Shown: positions 17,416 to 25,576, numbered from the stretch's first letter. The stretch is 64,000 nt of DNA from Halomonas dongshanensis (GCF_024790395.1 NZ_JAJISC010000002.1:434001-498000), one strand, 5' to 3'. Translations and numbers: made by a program. Notes: generated by a model not told the origin, from the letters alone.

Positions 17416-18291
17416 ATGCGAAACACAAATAAGCGCCTTCGCGACATCATCTCCAATGGCGGCATGGCGAGAGTAATGGCCGCCCATGACCCGCTTTCTG
17501 CCATGCTAGTAGAGGAAGCTGGTTTTGATGGTATCTGGGCCAGTGGCTTTGAGTTTTCTGCAGCGATGGGGTTGGCAGATGTATCACTCGTCTCGATGAC
17601 GGAACACCTCGATAACATGCGCAGAATGGCCTCACGTACTCACCTACCTATCGTTGCAGACATTGATACTGGTTATGGTAATGCTATCAATGTTCTTTAC
17701 ACCGTCGAGCAGTTCGAAGCGGCAGGTGCGGCGGCTGTGGTGATTGAGGATAAGATGTTCCCGAAAGTGACCTCACTTATTGCTGGCGGTCGGCAGGATC
17801 TAGTTTCCATTGCAGAGCACCAAGGCAAGATTGAAGCGGCGGTAAGCGCCCGTAAAGATCCGGACTTCATGATAATTGCGCGTGTAGAGGCGTTGATTGC
17901 TGGGCGTGGAGAAGAGGAGGCGTTAGCACGTGCTCATGCGTACGAGCAGGCCGGTGCGGATATGATTCTCATCCACTCCAAGCAGAAAACGCCGGATGAA
18001 ATTGAAAGCTTCATCAACGCATGGACGGGCAGTGTACCTATCGTGATTGTTCCAACGGCTTACCCGCAGATGACGGAGGCACGTGCAAAAGCATTGGGGA
18101 AAATCGGCATCCTTATCTACGGCAATCATGCCATTCGCGCTGCCGTTACCGGGATGCAAAAGGTCTTTGCGCAGATTATCGAAGACGGTGGAATTGAGAG
18201 GGTTAATGATACGATCATTCCCGTTGCAGAAATATTCAGGCTGCAGCGCATGGATCAAATAAAGGAAAATGAAAAGCGTTATTTGCGTTGA
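17416..18291 (+). CDS. palA: Phosphonopyruvate hydrolase (PEP mutase/isocitrate lyase superfamily)
   Basis: A 291-residue alpha/beta-barrel enzyme. The gating and metal motifs are ADIDTGYGN (81-89) and EDKMFPKVTSL (111-121). In PEP mutase the corresponding loop reads EDK-FPK-NSL; in phosphonopyruvate hydrolase the asparagine is replaced by threonine (Thr118 in the Variovorax enzyme), and here it is Thr119. Downstream segments ARVEALIAGRG, ILIHSKQKTPDEI, VPTAYPQ and YGNHAIRAAV also match the hydrolase better than the mutase as I remember them. It cleaves the C-P bond of phosphonopyruvate to pyruvate and phosphate. The ATG at 17416 follows AAGGGGAGC. No phosphonopyruvate decarboxylase is nearby, arguing against phosphonate synthesis. 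Confidence 0.85.
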   Translation: MRNTNKRLRDIISNGGMARVMAAHDPLSAMLVEEAGFDGIWASGFEFSAAMGLADVSLVSMTEHLDNMRRMASRTHLPIVADIDTGYGNAINVLYTVEQFEAAGAAAVVIEDKMFPKVTSLIAGGRQDLVSIAEHQGKIEAAVSARKDPDFMIIARVEALIAGRGEEEALARAHAYEQAGADMILIHSKQKTPDEIESFINAWTGSVPIVIVPTAYPQMTEARAKALGKIGILIYGNHAIRAAVTGMQKVFAQIIEDGGIERVNDTIIPVAEIFRLQRMDQIKENEKRYLR

Positions 18292-18324
18292 GCATCATGT
18301 TCGTCTTATCGGAAAGCGACTAAG

Positions 18325-18411
18325 TGTAGTGGTCAAGTGATATAGACCACCACCTTTTGAGTTTTCCAATAGACTTGCTCAGCCACATTAGGCTGCAGTC
18401 TATCATTATGC
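18325..18411 (-). mobile_element. Possible IS3-family end with transposase C-terminus remnant
   Basis: The plus strand shows TGTAGTGGTCAAGTGA, which resembles the terminal inverted repeat of some IS3-family elements. On the minus strand a short open stretch ends at 18333 with a tail (EQVYWKTQKVV) similar in style to IS3 transposase C-termini. No intact transposase and no second end were found. This is a weak call made from pattern memory; the internal pair GTGGTC/GACCAC could also be an ordinary hairpin downstream of the hydrolase gene. Confidence 0.3.
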
Positions 18412-18462
18412 TTGTATGGCTAGAATTGCCGGAAATTGCATGATTAGAGGGGGTTGCCGAGC

Positions 18463-18633
18463 TCCCGCCTAAATCATTCCACTAGCCGCTCGCGGCGCTG
18501 CGCGCCCGAGCGGCTTTATATGTCGATCAAGCAGCCGAGGGGTGCAATGGTAACGCCGAGTCCCACTGTTACGCTTTCCCGCAGGTAGTAAAGGTGCTTG
18601 AAGCGCTGGCCTGTTTTGAGTGCAGCATCAAGC
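18463..18633 (-). pseudogene. trpI: Remnant of a second trpI (3' portion, internally deleted)
   Basis: This stretch aligns by eye with the 3' part of intact trpI: CCCGCCTAAA and CGCTCG..GCGCTGCGCGCCC match around 6316-6360, and GTAGTAAAGGTGCT-GAAGCGCTGG matches around 6515-6545. About 70 bp between those two blocks is missing, and scattered substitutions suggest a diverged allele. The reading frame is broken and the N-terminal half is gone. Confidence 0.8.
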
Positions 18634-18634
18634 T

Positions 18635-18748
18635 TCGGTCGCCGGAGTGACCGGCGTAGGCGCACCAACACCGGATGAAGCTCACGGGCTCGCTAAGGAG
18701 CTTGCGCAAAGCGTACGGCGGTGGCGTGAGGCTCAGGCCATCGTTTAA
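18635..18748 (+). pseudogene. trpA: Remnant of a second trpA (3' end, internally deleted)
   Basis: CGGTCGCCGGAGTGACCGG and GGCGTAGGCGCACC match trpA around 9079-9116, then the sequence jumps to a block matching 9288-9355 (CACGGGCTCGCTAAGGAG, then GCGCAAAGCGTACGGCGG). It ends in frame as RRWREAQAIV and stop at 18746-18748, overlapping the stop of the convergent SDR gene. trpB and most of trpA are absent. Together with the trpI remnant this is the scar of a former trpI-trpBA locus. Confidence 0.8.
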
Positions 18749-19479
18749 ACGGTCCCGCCATTGGCCCTGAGCGTCTGGCCGTTGACCCAACCGCCAGCGG
18801 GAGAGGCGAGGAAGGCTACCACGTGGGCGATGTCGTCGGGTTCGGCGATGCGCTCCAGCGGTGCCATCTTCGCCAGCCGTTCGACGAGTTCGTCGGATTT
18901 GCCCTGCAAAAAAAGATCCGTAGCGGTGGGGCCGGGGGCTACCGCGTTGACGGTGATGTCGCGCCCGCGTAGCTCCTTGGCAAGAATCGCCGTTAGCGTT
19001 TCCACCGCCGCCTTCGTGGCGGCATACACGGCGTAGTTTTCCAGCTTCAAACCTACCACGCTGGTGGAGAGGTTGATGATGCGCCCGCCGTCTTGCAGAC
19101 GGTTGGCGGCTTCGCGCAGGGTATTGATCGTGCCTTTGAGGTTGATGTCGATCTGCGCGTCCACGACGCTCGGGGCCATCTGGCCAAGCGGTGCGAGCGT
19201 CATGATGCCCGCGTTGTTGACCAGCACATCGAGGCGGCCGTGGGTGGCCTCGATACGCTCGAAGAGCGCTTGAACGGCAGCCGCGTCAGCGATGTTCGCC
19301 TGCATGGCGTGGGCCTTGCCACCCGCATCGATGATCTTTTTCACCACGCTGTCAGCAGCCGCGTGGTTGCCCGCATAGTTGACCACCACCGCGAAGCCCT
19401 CTTCGGCGAGCTTGAGCGCAATAGCGGCGCCGATGCCGCGTGACCCACCGGTAACCAATGCAACCTTGCGTTCTGTCAT
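18745..19479 (-). CDS. SDR family oxidoreductase
   Basis: A 244-residue classical short-chain dehydrogenase: cofactor motif TGGSRGIGAAIA, NNAGIM, catalytic YAATKAA, and a C-terminal NGQTLRANGGTV. The ATG at 19479 is chosen for the GGAGAAACGAAC upstream and because it starts directly at MTERKVALVTGG; a longer frame to 19587 reaches into the divergent LysR start. The gene pair SDR/LysR is divergent, so the LysR protein at 19587 probably regulates it. Substrate unknown. Confidence 0.88.
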   Translation of the reverse strand: MTERKVALVTGGSRGIGAAIALKLAEEGFAVVVNYAGNHAAADSVVKKIIDAGGKAHAMQANIADAAAVQALFERIEATHGRLDVLVNNAGIMTLAPLGQMAPSVVDAQIDINLKGTINTLREAANRLQDGGRIINLSTSVVGLKLENYAVYAATKAAVETLTAILAKELRGRDITVNAVAPGPTATDLFLQGKSDELVERLAKMAPLERIAEPDDIAHVVAFLASPAGGWVNGQTLRANGGTV

Positions 19480-19586
19480 GTTCGTTTCTCCTTCGGTGCT
19501 GATGAATAAACCCTTGCCAGCATAAGAAAGTCGGTGCGGTCTATAATCAGGGTTTTCTTGCCAGCACTGTTTGGATAACGCGAACA

Positions 19587-20474
19587 ATGGATCGATTGGA
19601 CGCGATGCATGCGTTTACGCGCATCGTCGAACGCAGAAGCTTTACCGGCGCCGCGCAGGATCTCGGCTATTCGCGCTCGACGCTGACCGAAGCCATCAAG
19701 GCGCTGGAGGCGCGCCTTGGCACGCGGCTATTGCAGCGCACGACGCGTAGCGTACGCCCAACCCAGGATGGCGAGGCGTATTACCGCCACTGCCGCGATA
19801 TTCTGGAGCGCGTCGATGCGGCGGAAGTCGGGGTGGGCGCGAGGCCTCAGGGTACGCTGCGCGTCGATATGCACGGCACGCTGGCGCGCCACTTCGTTTT
19901 GCCGCGTCTGGCCGAGTTCATCGAGGCTTACCCGGAGGTCACGCTCGTGCTGAGCGAAGGGGATCGCCTCGTCGATCTCGTACAGGAGGGCATCGACTGC
20001 GTGCTGCGGGTGGGCACGCCGCAAGACAGCGACCTGGTGGCTCGGCGCATCACGCTGCTCGACGAGGTAACGGTGGCGGCCCCAGGCTATCTCGCAAGGC
20101 AGGGTACGCCACGAACGCTGGCCGAACTTAAAGGGCATTGCATGGTGGGCTTTCGCTCCAGCCAGCGGGGGCGCACCCTGGCGCTCGAGTTCACGCGAGA
20201 GGGCCGTCTGGAGGAGATCATGCTGCCCGCTACCGTGACCATGAGCGCAGCGGAAAGCTATTACGCCGCTGCGCTTCTAGGCCTGGGGATCATTCAGGTG
20301 CCGCGCTACCATGCGGCAAACGACCTTCGCGCTGGGCGGCTGGTCGAATTGCTGCCGAACATGCCGCCGTCACCCTCGCCGGTTTCACTGCTATACCCCA
20401 GCCAGCGCCAGCTTCCGTCACGCGTGCGGGTCTTTATCGATTGGATCGTGAGGGTATTTGCTGAGCAGGTTTGA
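19587..20474 (+). CDS. LysR family transcriptional regulator
   Basis: A 295-residue regulator with helix-turn-helix SFTGAAQDLGYSRSTLTEAI (about 18-37) and a LysR substrate-binding domain (RVDMHGTLARHFVLPRL, GIDCVLRVG). It belongs to the large group that controls an adjacent divergent oxidoreductase gene, here the SDR at 18745-19479, with about 107 bp between the starts. Full length, no anomalies. Confidence 0.9.
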   Translation: MDRLDAMHAFTRIVERRSFTGAAQDLGYSRSTLTEAIKALEARLGTRLLQRTTRSVRPTQDGEAYYRHCRDILERVDAAEVGVGARPQGTLRVDMHGTLARHFVLPRLAEFIEAYPEVTLVLSEGDRLVDLVQEGIDCVLRVGTPQDSDLVARRITLLDEVTVAAPGYLARQGTPRTLAELKGHCMVGFRSSQRGRTLALEFTREGRLEEIMLPATVTMSAAESYYAAALLGLGIIQVPRYHAANDLRAGRLVELLPNMPPSPSPVSLLYPSQRQLPSRVRVFIDWIVRVFAEQV

Positions 20475-20550
20475 GCAGATAAAACCCAAACCTCTGCTTA
20501 AAGCCGCTACGCTGGAAGCGATACCCAGCGATGAAAGAGGAAAGATACGC

Positions 20551-20973
20551 ATGGAAAGCGCCGCTTACTGGTACGCCGTTGCCACCGTACTGCTATTTCT
20601 CAAGATGTTCGCGACCTCGGCCTATCAAGGCTACCACCGCATCGGCAAGATGACGTTCAAGACACCGGAGGATGCCAAGCTTGCCGGTCGGGCGCCTGCC
20701 GATGAGGAGCTGCCCCAGGTGCAGCGCGCCGCCAAAGCCTGGGCCAACGATGTCGAAAACATTCCGATCTTTTTGGGCTTGGGCGTGGCTTACGTATTGG
20801 TAGGCGCCTCCAGCGGTTGGGCGGCTTGGCTGTTTCTTATCTTCACCGCAGCGCGCTATCTGCATACGCTCTGCTACCTGGCCGCTCTTCAGCCCTGGCG
20901 AACCATCGCCTACGTCATCGGCATCATGTGCATGTTCGTAATGAGTGCGCAGATCGTGGTGGCGTTGTTGTGA
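20551..20973 (+). CDS. MAPEG family membrane protein
   Basis: A 140-residue membrane protein with four hydrophobic helices. The MAPEG hallmark is the polar loop after helix 1 with RAAKAWANDVENIPIFLGLG, including the E-N-x-P pattern, and YLHTLCYLAALQPWRTIAY near the third helix. Members include microsomal glutathione transferases and bacterial proteins of unknown substrate. The ATG at 20551 follows GAGGAAAG; the longer frame from 20458 overlaps the LysR gene and lacks family similarity. Confidence 0.85.
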   Translation: MESAAYWYAVATVLLFLKMFATSAYQGYHRIGKMTFKTPEDAKLAGRAPADEELPQVQRAAKAWANDVENIPIFLGLGVAYVLVGASSGWAAWLFLIFTAARYLHTLCYLAALQPWRTIAYVIGIMCMFVMSAQIVVALL

Positions 20974-21000
20974 GCATCGAGCGGGCAGGTGAGTCGGTCG

Positions 21001-21612
21001 TTATTGGCTGGCTATAAGGGGCTTTAATACATGCTCCCATCCAATGGATAACGCTACGGCAGCCAATAGCGCGGCCATTATCAGGTTGAAGCCTTTTACT
21101 AAGCCTGGATGTTTGATGCGTTGGCCCAACAAGCTGCCAAGCACTACATAGCTGCCAGGGGCCCCAGCAGCAAGCAAGGCCAGCGCTGTAGCCCAGATGG
21201 CTAGGTTGATTCCCTCAATACTCTGAGCCGGAAACTGCAATGTAGTGATGGGCAAAACGGCCACCATGGATTTGGGATTCAAGAGTTGCATGACCAAACC
21301 GTCGCGAAAACTTAGAAGCTCTGAAGGGGCGCCATTGATCTCGAGCTCCGCGCTGGCGCGGGCAATTTTGATGGCTAGGTAAAGAATATAACTGCAGCCC
21401 AAAGCGCTTAGCGCTATCCGGGTTTGCCCATCGATCCAGGCCGCCCCGGCAAAGCCTAATACCAGCAGATAGAGCAGCATGGCGCTGCCTACTCCCAAAC
21501 AAAAGCCGATCGAGCGCTTAGCGTTTCCGCTGATACCTATGTTTAGGCCGAGCAGATTGACGGGGCCAGGCGTATACATGATGCCGAGCGCATAGAGAAT
21601 AATTCCTAGCAT
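21001..21612 (-). CDS. LysE family translocator
   Basis: A 203-residue inner-membrane exporter with about six helices. The N-terminal motif TPGPVNLLGLNIGISGNAKRS and the central LNPKSMVAVLP are typical of the LysE/RhtB superfamily, which exports amino acids and related metabolites. An AraC regulator follows on the same strand upstream (30 bp), suggesting coupled control. The substrate is not predictable. Confidence 0.88.
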   Translation of the reverse strand: MLGIILYALGIMYTPGPVNLLGLNIGISGNAKRSIGFCLGVGSAMLLYLLVLGFAGAAWIDGQTRIALSALGCSYILYLAIKIARASAELEINGAPSELLSFRDGLVMQLLNPKSMVAVLPITTLQFPAQSIEGINLAIWATALALLAAGAPGSYVVLGSLLGQRIKHPGLVKGFNLIMAALLAAVALSIGWEHVLKPLIASQ

Positions 21613-21642
21613 GATGGGATCTCAGAAAGAAGAAAGGGCGAT

Positions 21643-22473
21643 TTAGCGAGCGATATCGCGCCGGTATTGGCTCGGCGTCATGCCGAAGATCCGCTTGAAG
21701 CGGCGGTTAAAGTGGCTCGCGTCGGAGAATCCGTAGCGCAAGGCGACGTCGACCAACGATGCGCCCTCTAAAAGAGCTGCGCGCGCCGCATTAATCCGGC
21801 AGTTGATTACGTACTGGTGTGGGGTAATGCCGTAGTGCTGGCGAAATAATCGCAGGAAATGGTACTTAGAAAGGTGTGCTGCCTGGCTAATCTCCTCCAG
21901 GGATATGTCCTGCGTTAAATGGGCATGAATGTACGCTTTCGCCCGCTGCAAGAGAGCATCTGGCCGTGAAGTGCGCTGCTCAGTGTGCTGCGCACCGCTC
22001 AGCTGTACGATGCGCTCGACGATTCGGTAAAGCGTATTCTCCTGGTCGATACAGCTAGCTGTGCTCTGGGTGACCAGCCGCGCCAGTTGCAAAATGGCAG
22101 TGCGTAGGCGAACGTCTTGTATCAGCGTTTTAGATGAGCGAAAAATCGCATTATTTGGTTGGCCCAAAACCTCGGCAAACATCGGGTGGAGCTGAGAAGG
22201 GGCAACGTAAAGCATTAGATAGTCCAGGGTATGCTCGCCGCCGGACTGGCCGTCATGTACCTCTTCCGGGTTGAACAGGATCACATTGCCCGGCGGGCTT
22301 TTGTGGAATTGCCCACCGCTGAAAAAGTCTTGCCGCCCACTCAGTGTCACGCCAAAGGCGTACTCCTCATGGGCATGGCGGTCGTAGCTGAAATCCTCGA
22401 TCGCCGCGCGCAGCACAGTTAGGCTCGCCACATGCTGGCTCTTGATGAATTCAAATCGGCTGGCGTCTTGCAT
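21643..22473 (-). CDS. AraC family transcriptional regulator
   Basis: A 276-residue regulator with an N-terminal cupin sensor domain (HAHEEYAFGVTLSGRQDF) and a C-terminal pair of helix-turn-helix motifs (ISLEEISQAAHLSKYHFLRL and VDVALRYGFSDASHFNRRFK). This layout is common for AraC regulators placed beside LysE exporters, where the regulator senses the exported amino acid. The ATG at 22473 is preferred over the one seven codons upstream because GAGGAGC lies 5 bp before it. Confidence 0.88.
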   Translation of the reverse strand: MQDASRFEFIKSQHVASLTVLRAAIEDFSYDRHAHEEYAFGVTLSGRQDFFSGGQFHKSPPGNVILFNPEEVHDGQSGGEHTLDYLMLYVAPSQLHPMFAEVLGQPNNAIFRSSKTLIQDVRLRTAILQLARLVTQSTASCIDQENTLYRIVERIVQLSGAQHTEQRTSRPDALLQRAKAYIHAHLTQDISLEEISQAAHLSKYHFLRLFRQHYGITPHQYVINCRINAARAALLEGASLVDVALRYGFSDASHFNRRFKRIFGMTPSQYRRDIAR

Positions 22474-22699
22474 ACCGTGCTCCTCGTATGTCACCCGGTA
22501 AGCTTAAGGCAGTTGTCCTTTCGAAAGCTTGTACAGAATTGCTCGAATAGATAACGAGTGAGCTTGTGCACCGACCACCCCATTGGCATTATCGAAGCCG
22601 CTGAATCTGGGCGTCGAGGGGCATCCGCTCTTCTCAGACGACTCGACGGTCTGCAGGCGCTGCGTCTGGGTATCAATTTCTAGCCAAAAAGGAACTGGC

Positions 22700-22837
22700 A
22701 TGTTTCCGATCTCTATCAAGGGTGTGCTCACGCTTTTTGAGCGCCGGGTGGTGCTGACGCTCAACGATCGCAATGAGTGGGAGTTGCCCTCTGGGTACGC
22801 GCGCTCGATCCACGCGTTCAACGCCTCACTTTCCTGA
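22700..22837 (+). pseudogene. Truncated NUDIX hydrolase fragment
   Basis: From an ATG with AAAAAGGAA upstream, the frame reads MFPISIKGVL...RVVLTLNDRNEWELPSG, which is the beginning of a NUDIX hydrolase up to the point where the Nudix box (GG-x5-E) should begin. The sequence then diverges and stops at 22835. The catalytic box is missing, so the product would be inactive. The flanking 22495-22699 stretch holds no other gene. Confidence 0.5.
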
Positions 22838-22851
22838 TTCGGACATCTTTT

Positions 22852-23283
22852 ATGCATTACCGCCCCATGACCATCGATGATTACGATGCCGCCGTAGCGC
22901 TTTGGCAACAAACGCCGGGCGTGCGCCTGCGCGATGCCGATTCGCGTGAAGGTATCGATCGCTACCTGCGCCGCAATCCAGGATTGAGTGTGGTGGCCGA
23001 AGCCGAGGGGCGATTGGTCGGTACTATCATGGGTGGGCACGATGGGCATCGCGGCTTCGTCCAGCATCTGGCCGTAGCCTCGTCGCATCGTCGTTTGGAC
23101 ATCGGCACGCGTTTGGTTAGGCGCTGTCTCGAAGCGCTAGAGCGTGAAGGCATTCAGAAAACGCACCTTATGCTGCTGGCCGACAACGAGACGGGTAAGC
23201 AGTTCTGGACGCGGCTGGGGTGGGAGCCACGCCACGATATCGCGCTTTACTCCTTTATCCTCAATGGCAGCCCCAACGCTTAA
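22852..23283 (+). CDS. GNAT family N-acetyltransferase
   Basis: A 143-residue acetyltransferase. The acetyl-CoA binding core is visible as VGTIMGGHDGHRGFVQHLAV followed by SSHRRLDIGTRLV (motif A, Q/R-x-x-G-x-G/A variant), and NETGKQFWTRLGWE near the C-terminus. The variant D-I-G-T instead of the usual G-I-G-x may weaken the phosphate loop slightly. The start at 22852 is the first methionine beginning a GNAT-like MHYRPMTIDDYDA. Substrate unknown. Confidence 0.88.
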   Translation: MHYRPMTIDDYDAAVALWQQTPGVRLRDADSREGIDRYLRRNPGLSVVAEAEGRLVGTIMGGHDGHRGFVQHLAVASSHRRLDIGTRLVRRCLEALEREGIQKTHLMLLADNETGKQFWTRLGWEPRHDIALYSFILNGSPNA

Positions 23284-23298
23284 CGGTCGACAATCTTA

Positions 23299-23856
23299 AT
23301 GAGCGGATTTACCACGCTGATCGATACCACGTATGAGCGCGCAAAGCAGGGTGACTGGACGTATGTCTTGACACAGTGGGGCGCGATACCCGCACTAGCG
23401 CGTCGATGTAGCCGTTTTCAGAAAATAAGCTCAGGTTGGAGTTTTCTACATCAAGCGGCTTACATGGGCCACGAAGAGGCGTGCTGGCTATTGGTACGTG
23501 GGGGAGCATGTGTAGCACTAAAAAATCATCAGGGTGAAACTGCCAGTGATATTGCTCAGCGCAAGGGGCATGCCGCGCTTGCAGTGTGGCTTACCCGCGC
23601 CCAGCTTGATCCGAATGGCCTTTGGGCGGCTCCTTCCGATCCTGACGAATTGCCCAGCAGCAACCGTTGGGACGAAGCCCAGCAGCGCCACGCACGTGAA
23701 GATCGATTGGTCGCCTACGCTGGCAGTATTGTTCATATACCTAGCGGTGCACGTTATTTCGTAGACGACTTCGAGCGGACGTTGATTGGTTGGCATGGCA
23801 CCTTCGATCCACCCATGGACATGGGTGGCTACGCGCTATTCGAAACGCCTACCTGA
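23299..23856 (+). CDS. Ankyrin repeat domain protein
   Basis: A 185-residue soluble protein. Residues about 46-100 contain ankyrin-type repeats (SFLHQAAYMGHEEACWLLVRGGA and GETASDIAQRKGHAALAVWL as landmarks). The C-terminal third (DDFERTLIGWHGTFDPPMDMGG) is not recognised. It lies 15 bp after the GNAT gene and 14 bp before the carboxylesterase gene, so the three may be co-transcribed. Function unknown; probably protein-protein interaction. Confidence 0.75.
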   Translation: MSGFTTLIDTTYERAKQGDWTYVLTQWGAIPALARRCSRFQKISSGWSFLHQAAYMGHEEACWLLVRGGACVALKNHQGETASDIAQRKGHAALAVWLTRAQLDPNGLWAAPSDPDELPSSNRWDEAQQRHAREDRLVAYAGSIVHIPSGARYFVDDFERTLIGWHGTFDPPMDMGGYALFETPT

Positions 23857-23870
23857 ACGTTAGGAGCCGC

Positions 23871-25217
23871 ATGCCCGTTACGCCATCCCATATTTCTGAG
23901 CCGCGCTTTACCACCCCCGCTGGCGAGATCATCGGCTGGCGTGATCGCGGCGTGGTGCGCGCGACCGGCATTCGCTATGCAAGCGTCAAGCGCTTCTGCC
24001 CACCCGTGGATGCACCGCCCGCCACCGAACCGATTGACGCCACGCAGTGGTCCAAGGCGGCGCCGCAGAACATCGAGCCCGAGCTTAACGCGGCGCTGGG
24101 CGTAAGCGTAGACGAGTTCGCCGCCTGCGAAGAAGCGCTGCATCTCTCGGTCACGCTGCCAGAACGTTCGGCCTCGGCGCCGCGCCCGGTGATGATGTGG
24201 ATTCATGGTGGCTCTTACGTGTTCGGCACGGCTGATCTTCCCGTGTTCGATACTCGTCCGCTGGCGCTAGAACAGGATGTGATCGTGGTGGGCGTGAACT
24301 ACCGGCTAGGGCTTTTGGGGTTTCTAGGTGGCTACGCCGGGCGGCCCGCTAATTTGGGCCTGCTCGATCTAATTTCTGCGCTGCGCTGGATTCGAATCAA
24401 CATCGCTGCCTTTGGCGGTGATCCTAACAACGTAACGCTTTTTGGTCACTCTGCCGGAGGCGACGCGGCGGCGCATTTGATGATCGCCGAAGGCGCCGAG
24501 GGCCTTTTCCAGCGCGCCATCATCCAAAGTGCGCCGCTGGGCCTTCGCCATAAGCGCACGAAGATGCACGCCAAGATGGCGCTGAAAGCCGCCACGATAG
24601 GGCACGACACGCCTCTCGACGAGGTGCTGCGCGTGCAAACCCAAGTGGTGGAAGCGGCCCAGGGCTTTGGCCTGAAATCCGCCATGCCTTTCGCCCCGCA
24701 GTATGGCCACTACCCGCTACCTAAGGAGAAACATGCACCCGCCGCCTGGCGCCGCGCGGCGGAACGCATCGATATATTGATTGGCTACACCGCCGAGGAA
24801 ACCGCGCTATTTCTGGTTCTATCGCCGGGGCTAACGCGCCTGCGTGGCATGCCCCTGTTCGGCGCGTCCCTCACCGGCGCGCTGGTAGCGGCTACTACGC
24901 GCAAGGTGTACAAGCACGATGCCCACGCCTTCGCCCATCGCCATACAAAAGCCGGTGGGCGCGCCTATGTCTATCGGCTTGATTGGAACAAGGGCCGCGC
25001 CCCCTATGGCGCCGCCCATACGATGGAGCTTCCTCTGCTATTGGGCGAGCCCGAAAGCTGGCGAGAGGCGGATATCGTAAAAGGAGTGGCGGCAGAGGAG
25101 CTGCGCGAGCAGGGGAGCCGCCTGCGTAAGCTCTGGGCGGAGTTTGCACGCGGGGGGGAGCTATCGCATGCAGGCCAAGTGGAGAGCGTAATCGAATGGT
25201 GGAAAGCCTCGCAGTAA
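23871..25217 (+). CDS. Type B carboxylesterase
   Basis: A 448-residue alpha/beta hydrolase of the carboxylesterase/lipase type B family. Oxyanion motif WIHGGSYVFG, nucleophile elbow FGHSAGGDAA, and catalytic histidine in YGAAHTMELPLL are in the expected order. It lacks a signal peptide and is somewhat shorter than the family's usual 500 or so residues. The ATG at 23871 is preceded by TAGGAGCC. Likely hydrolyses small carboxylic esters in the cytoplasm. Confidence 0.9.
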   Translation: MPVTPSHISEPRFTTPAGEIIGWRDRGVVRATGIRYASVKRFCPPVDAPPATEPIDATQWSKAAPQNIEPELNAALGVSVDEFAACEEALHLSVTLPERSASAPRPVMMWIHGGSYVFGTADLPVFDTRPLALEQDVIVVGVNYRLGLLGFLGGYAGRPANLGLLDLISALRWIRINIAAFGGDPNNVTLFGHSAGGDAAAHLMIAEGAEGLFQRAIIQSAPLGLRHKRTKMHAKMALKAATIGHDTPLDEVLRVQTQVVEAAQGFGLKSAMPFAPQYGHYPLPKEKHAPAAWRRAAERIDILIGYTAEETALFLVLSPGLTRLRGMPLFGASLTGALVAATTRKVYKHDAHAFAHRHTKAGGRAYVYRLDWNKGRAPYGAAHTMELPLLLGEPESWREADIVKGVAAEELREQGSRLRKLWAEFARGGELSHAGQVESVIEWWKASQ

Positions 25218-25229
25218 CGCTTCACGAGG

Positions 25230-25254
25230 GCGGCGGCCCAAGCGGTGCCGCCGC
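25230..25254. terminator. Strong GC hairpin after the carboxylesterase gene
   Basis: GCGGCGGC (25230-25237) pairs perfectly with GCCGCCGC (25247-25254) around a 9-base loop, 13 bp after the carboxylesterase stop. There is no T-run, so it may be a weak or factor-assisted terminator or an mRNA-stabilising hairpin. Confidence 0.4.
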
Positions 25255-25324
25255 ACCTTGCTCTAGCTATATGGCGCACTAGCTACATCATTTAGCTTGT
25301 GAGGTAGGCCTGATGAGTGGGCTT

Positions 25325-25576
25325 TCAAACCTCCGGCTTGCCCGAATCCGCCCGCGAAGCGTCGTAATCCTGAGTGTCGTCGGCGTCAGAGCTTGGTTCA
25401 CTCGTGCTCTGGGCTTCGAAACGCCGCGCGGCTTCGATGGCTTCTGGTTCGCGGTCGTGGCGGGATACCTCTTTGGGCGCGTCCATATCGGTCACGTCCA
25501 CCACGCGCCAGCCGGATACGATGATGGCGTCGCCACGGTCTTCGCTGATGGGTTCTACGCGTGCGGTGCGAGTCAT
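25325..25576 (-). CDS. Small hypothetical protein, DUF2188-like
   Basis: An 83-residue soluble protein preceded by a near-perfect Shine-Dalgarno (AAGGAGGAAAG). The core GWRVVDVTDMDAPKEVSRHD followed by EAIEAARRF has the strand-strand-helix character of DUF2188 proteins; the C-terminus is acidic and low-complexity (SEPSSDADDTQDYDASRADS). Function unknown. The ATG at 25576 is clearly better than upstream in-frame candidates. Confidence 0.65.
   Translation of the reverse strand: MTRTARVEPISEDRGDAIIVSGWRVVDVTDMDAPKEVSRHDREPEAIEAARRFEAQSTSEPSSDADDTQDYDASRADSGKPEV

Noticed and set aside
17416..18291. Phosphonate biosynthesis (PEP mutase) reading of the locus
   Set aside because: The threonine in place of the mutase asparagine, the missing phosphonopyruvate decarboxylase, and the presence of an importer point to breakdown rather than synthesis.
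22504..23088. Long minus-strand open frame opposite the NUDIX fragment and GNAT gene
   Set aside because: It is antisense to a clear acetyltransferase gene and its translation resembles no family; the opposite-strand frame is open by GC codon bias.
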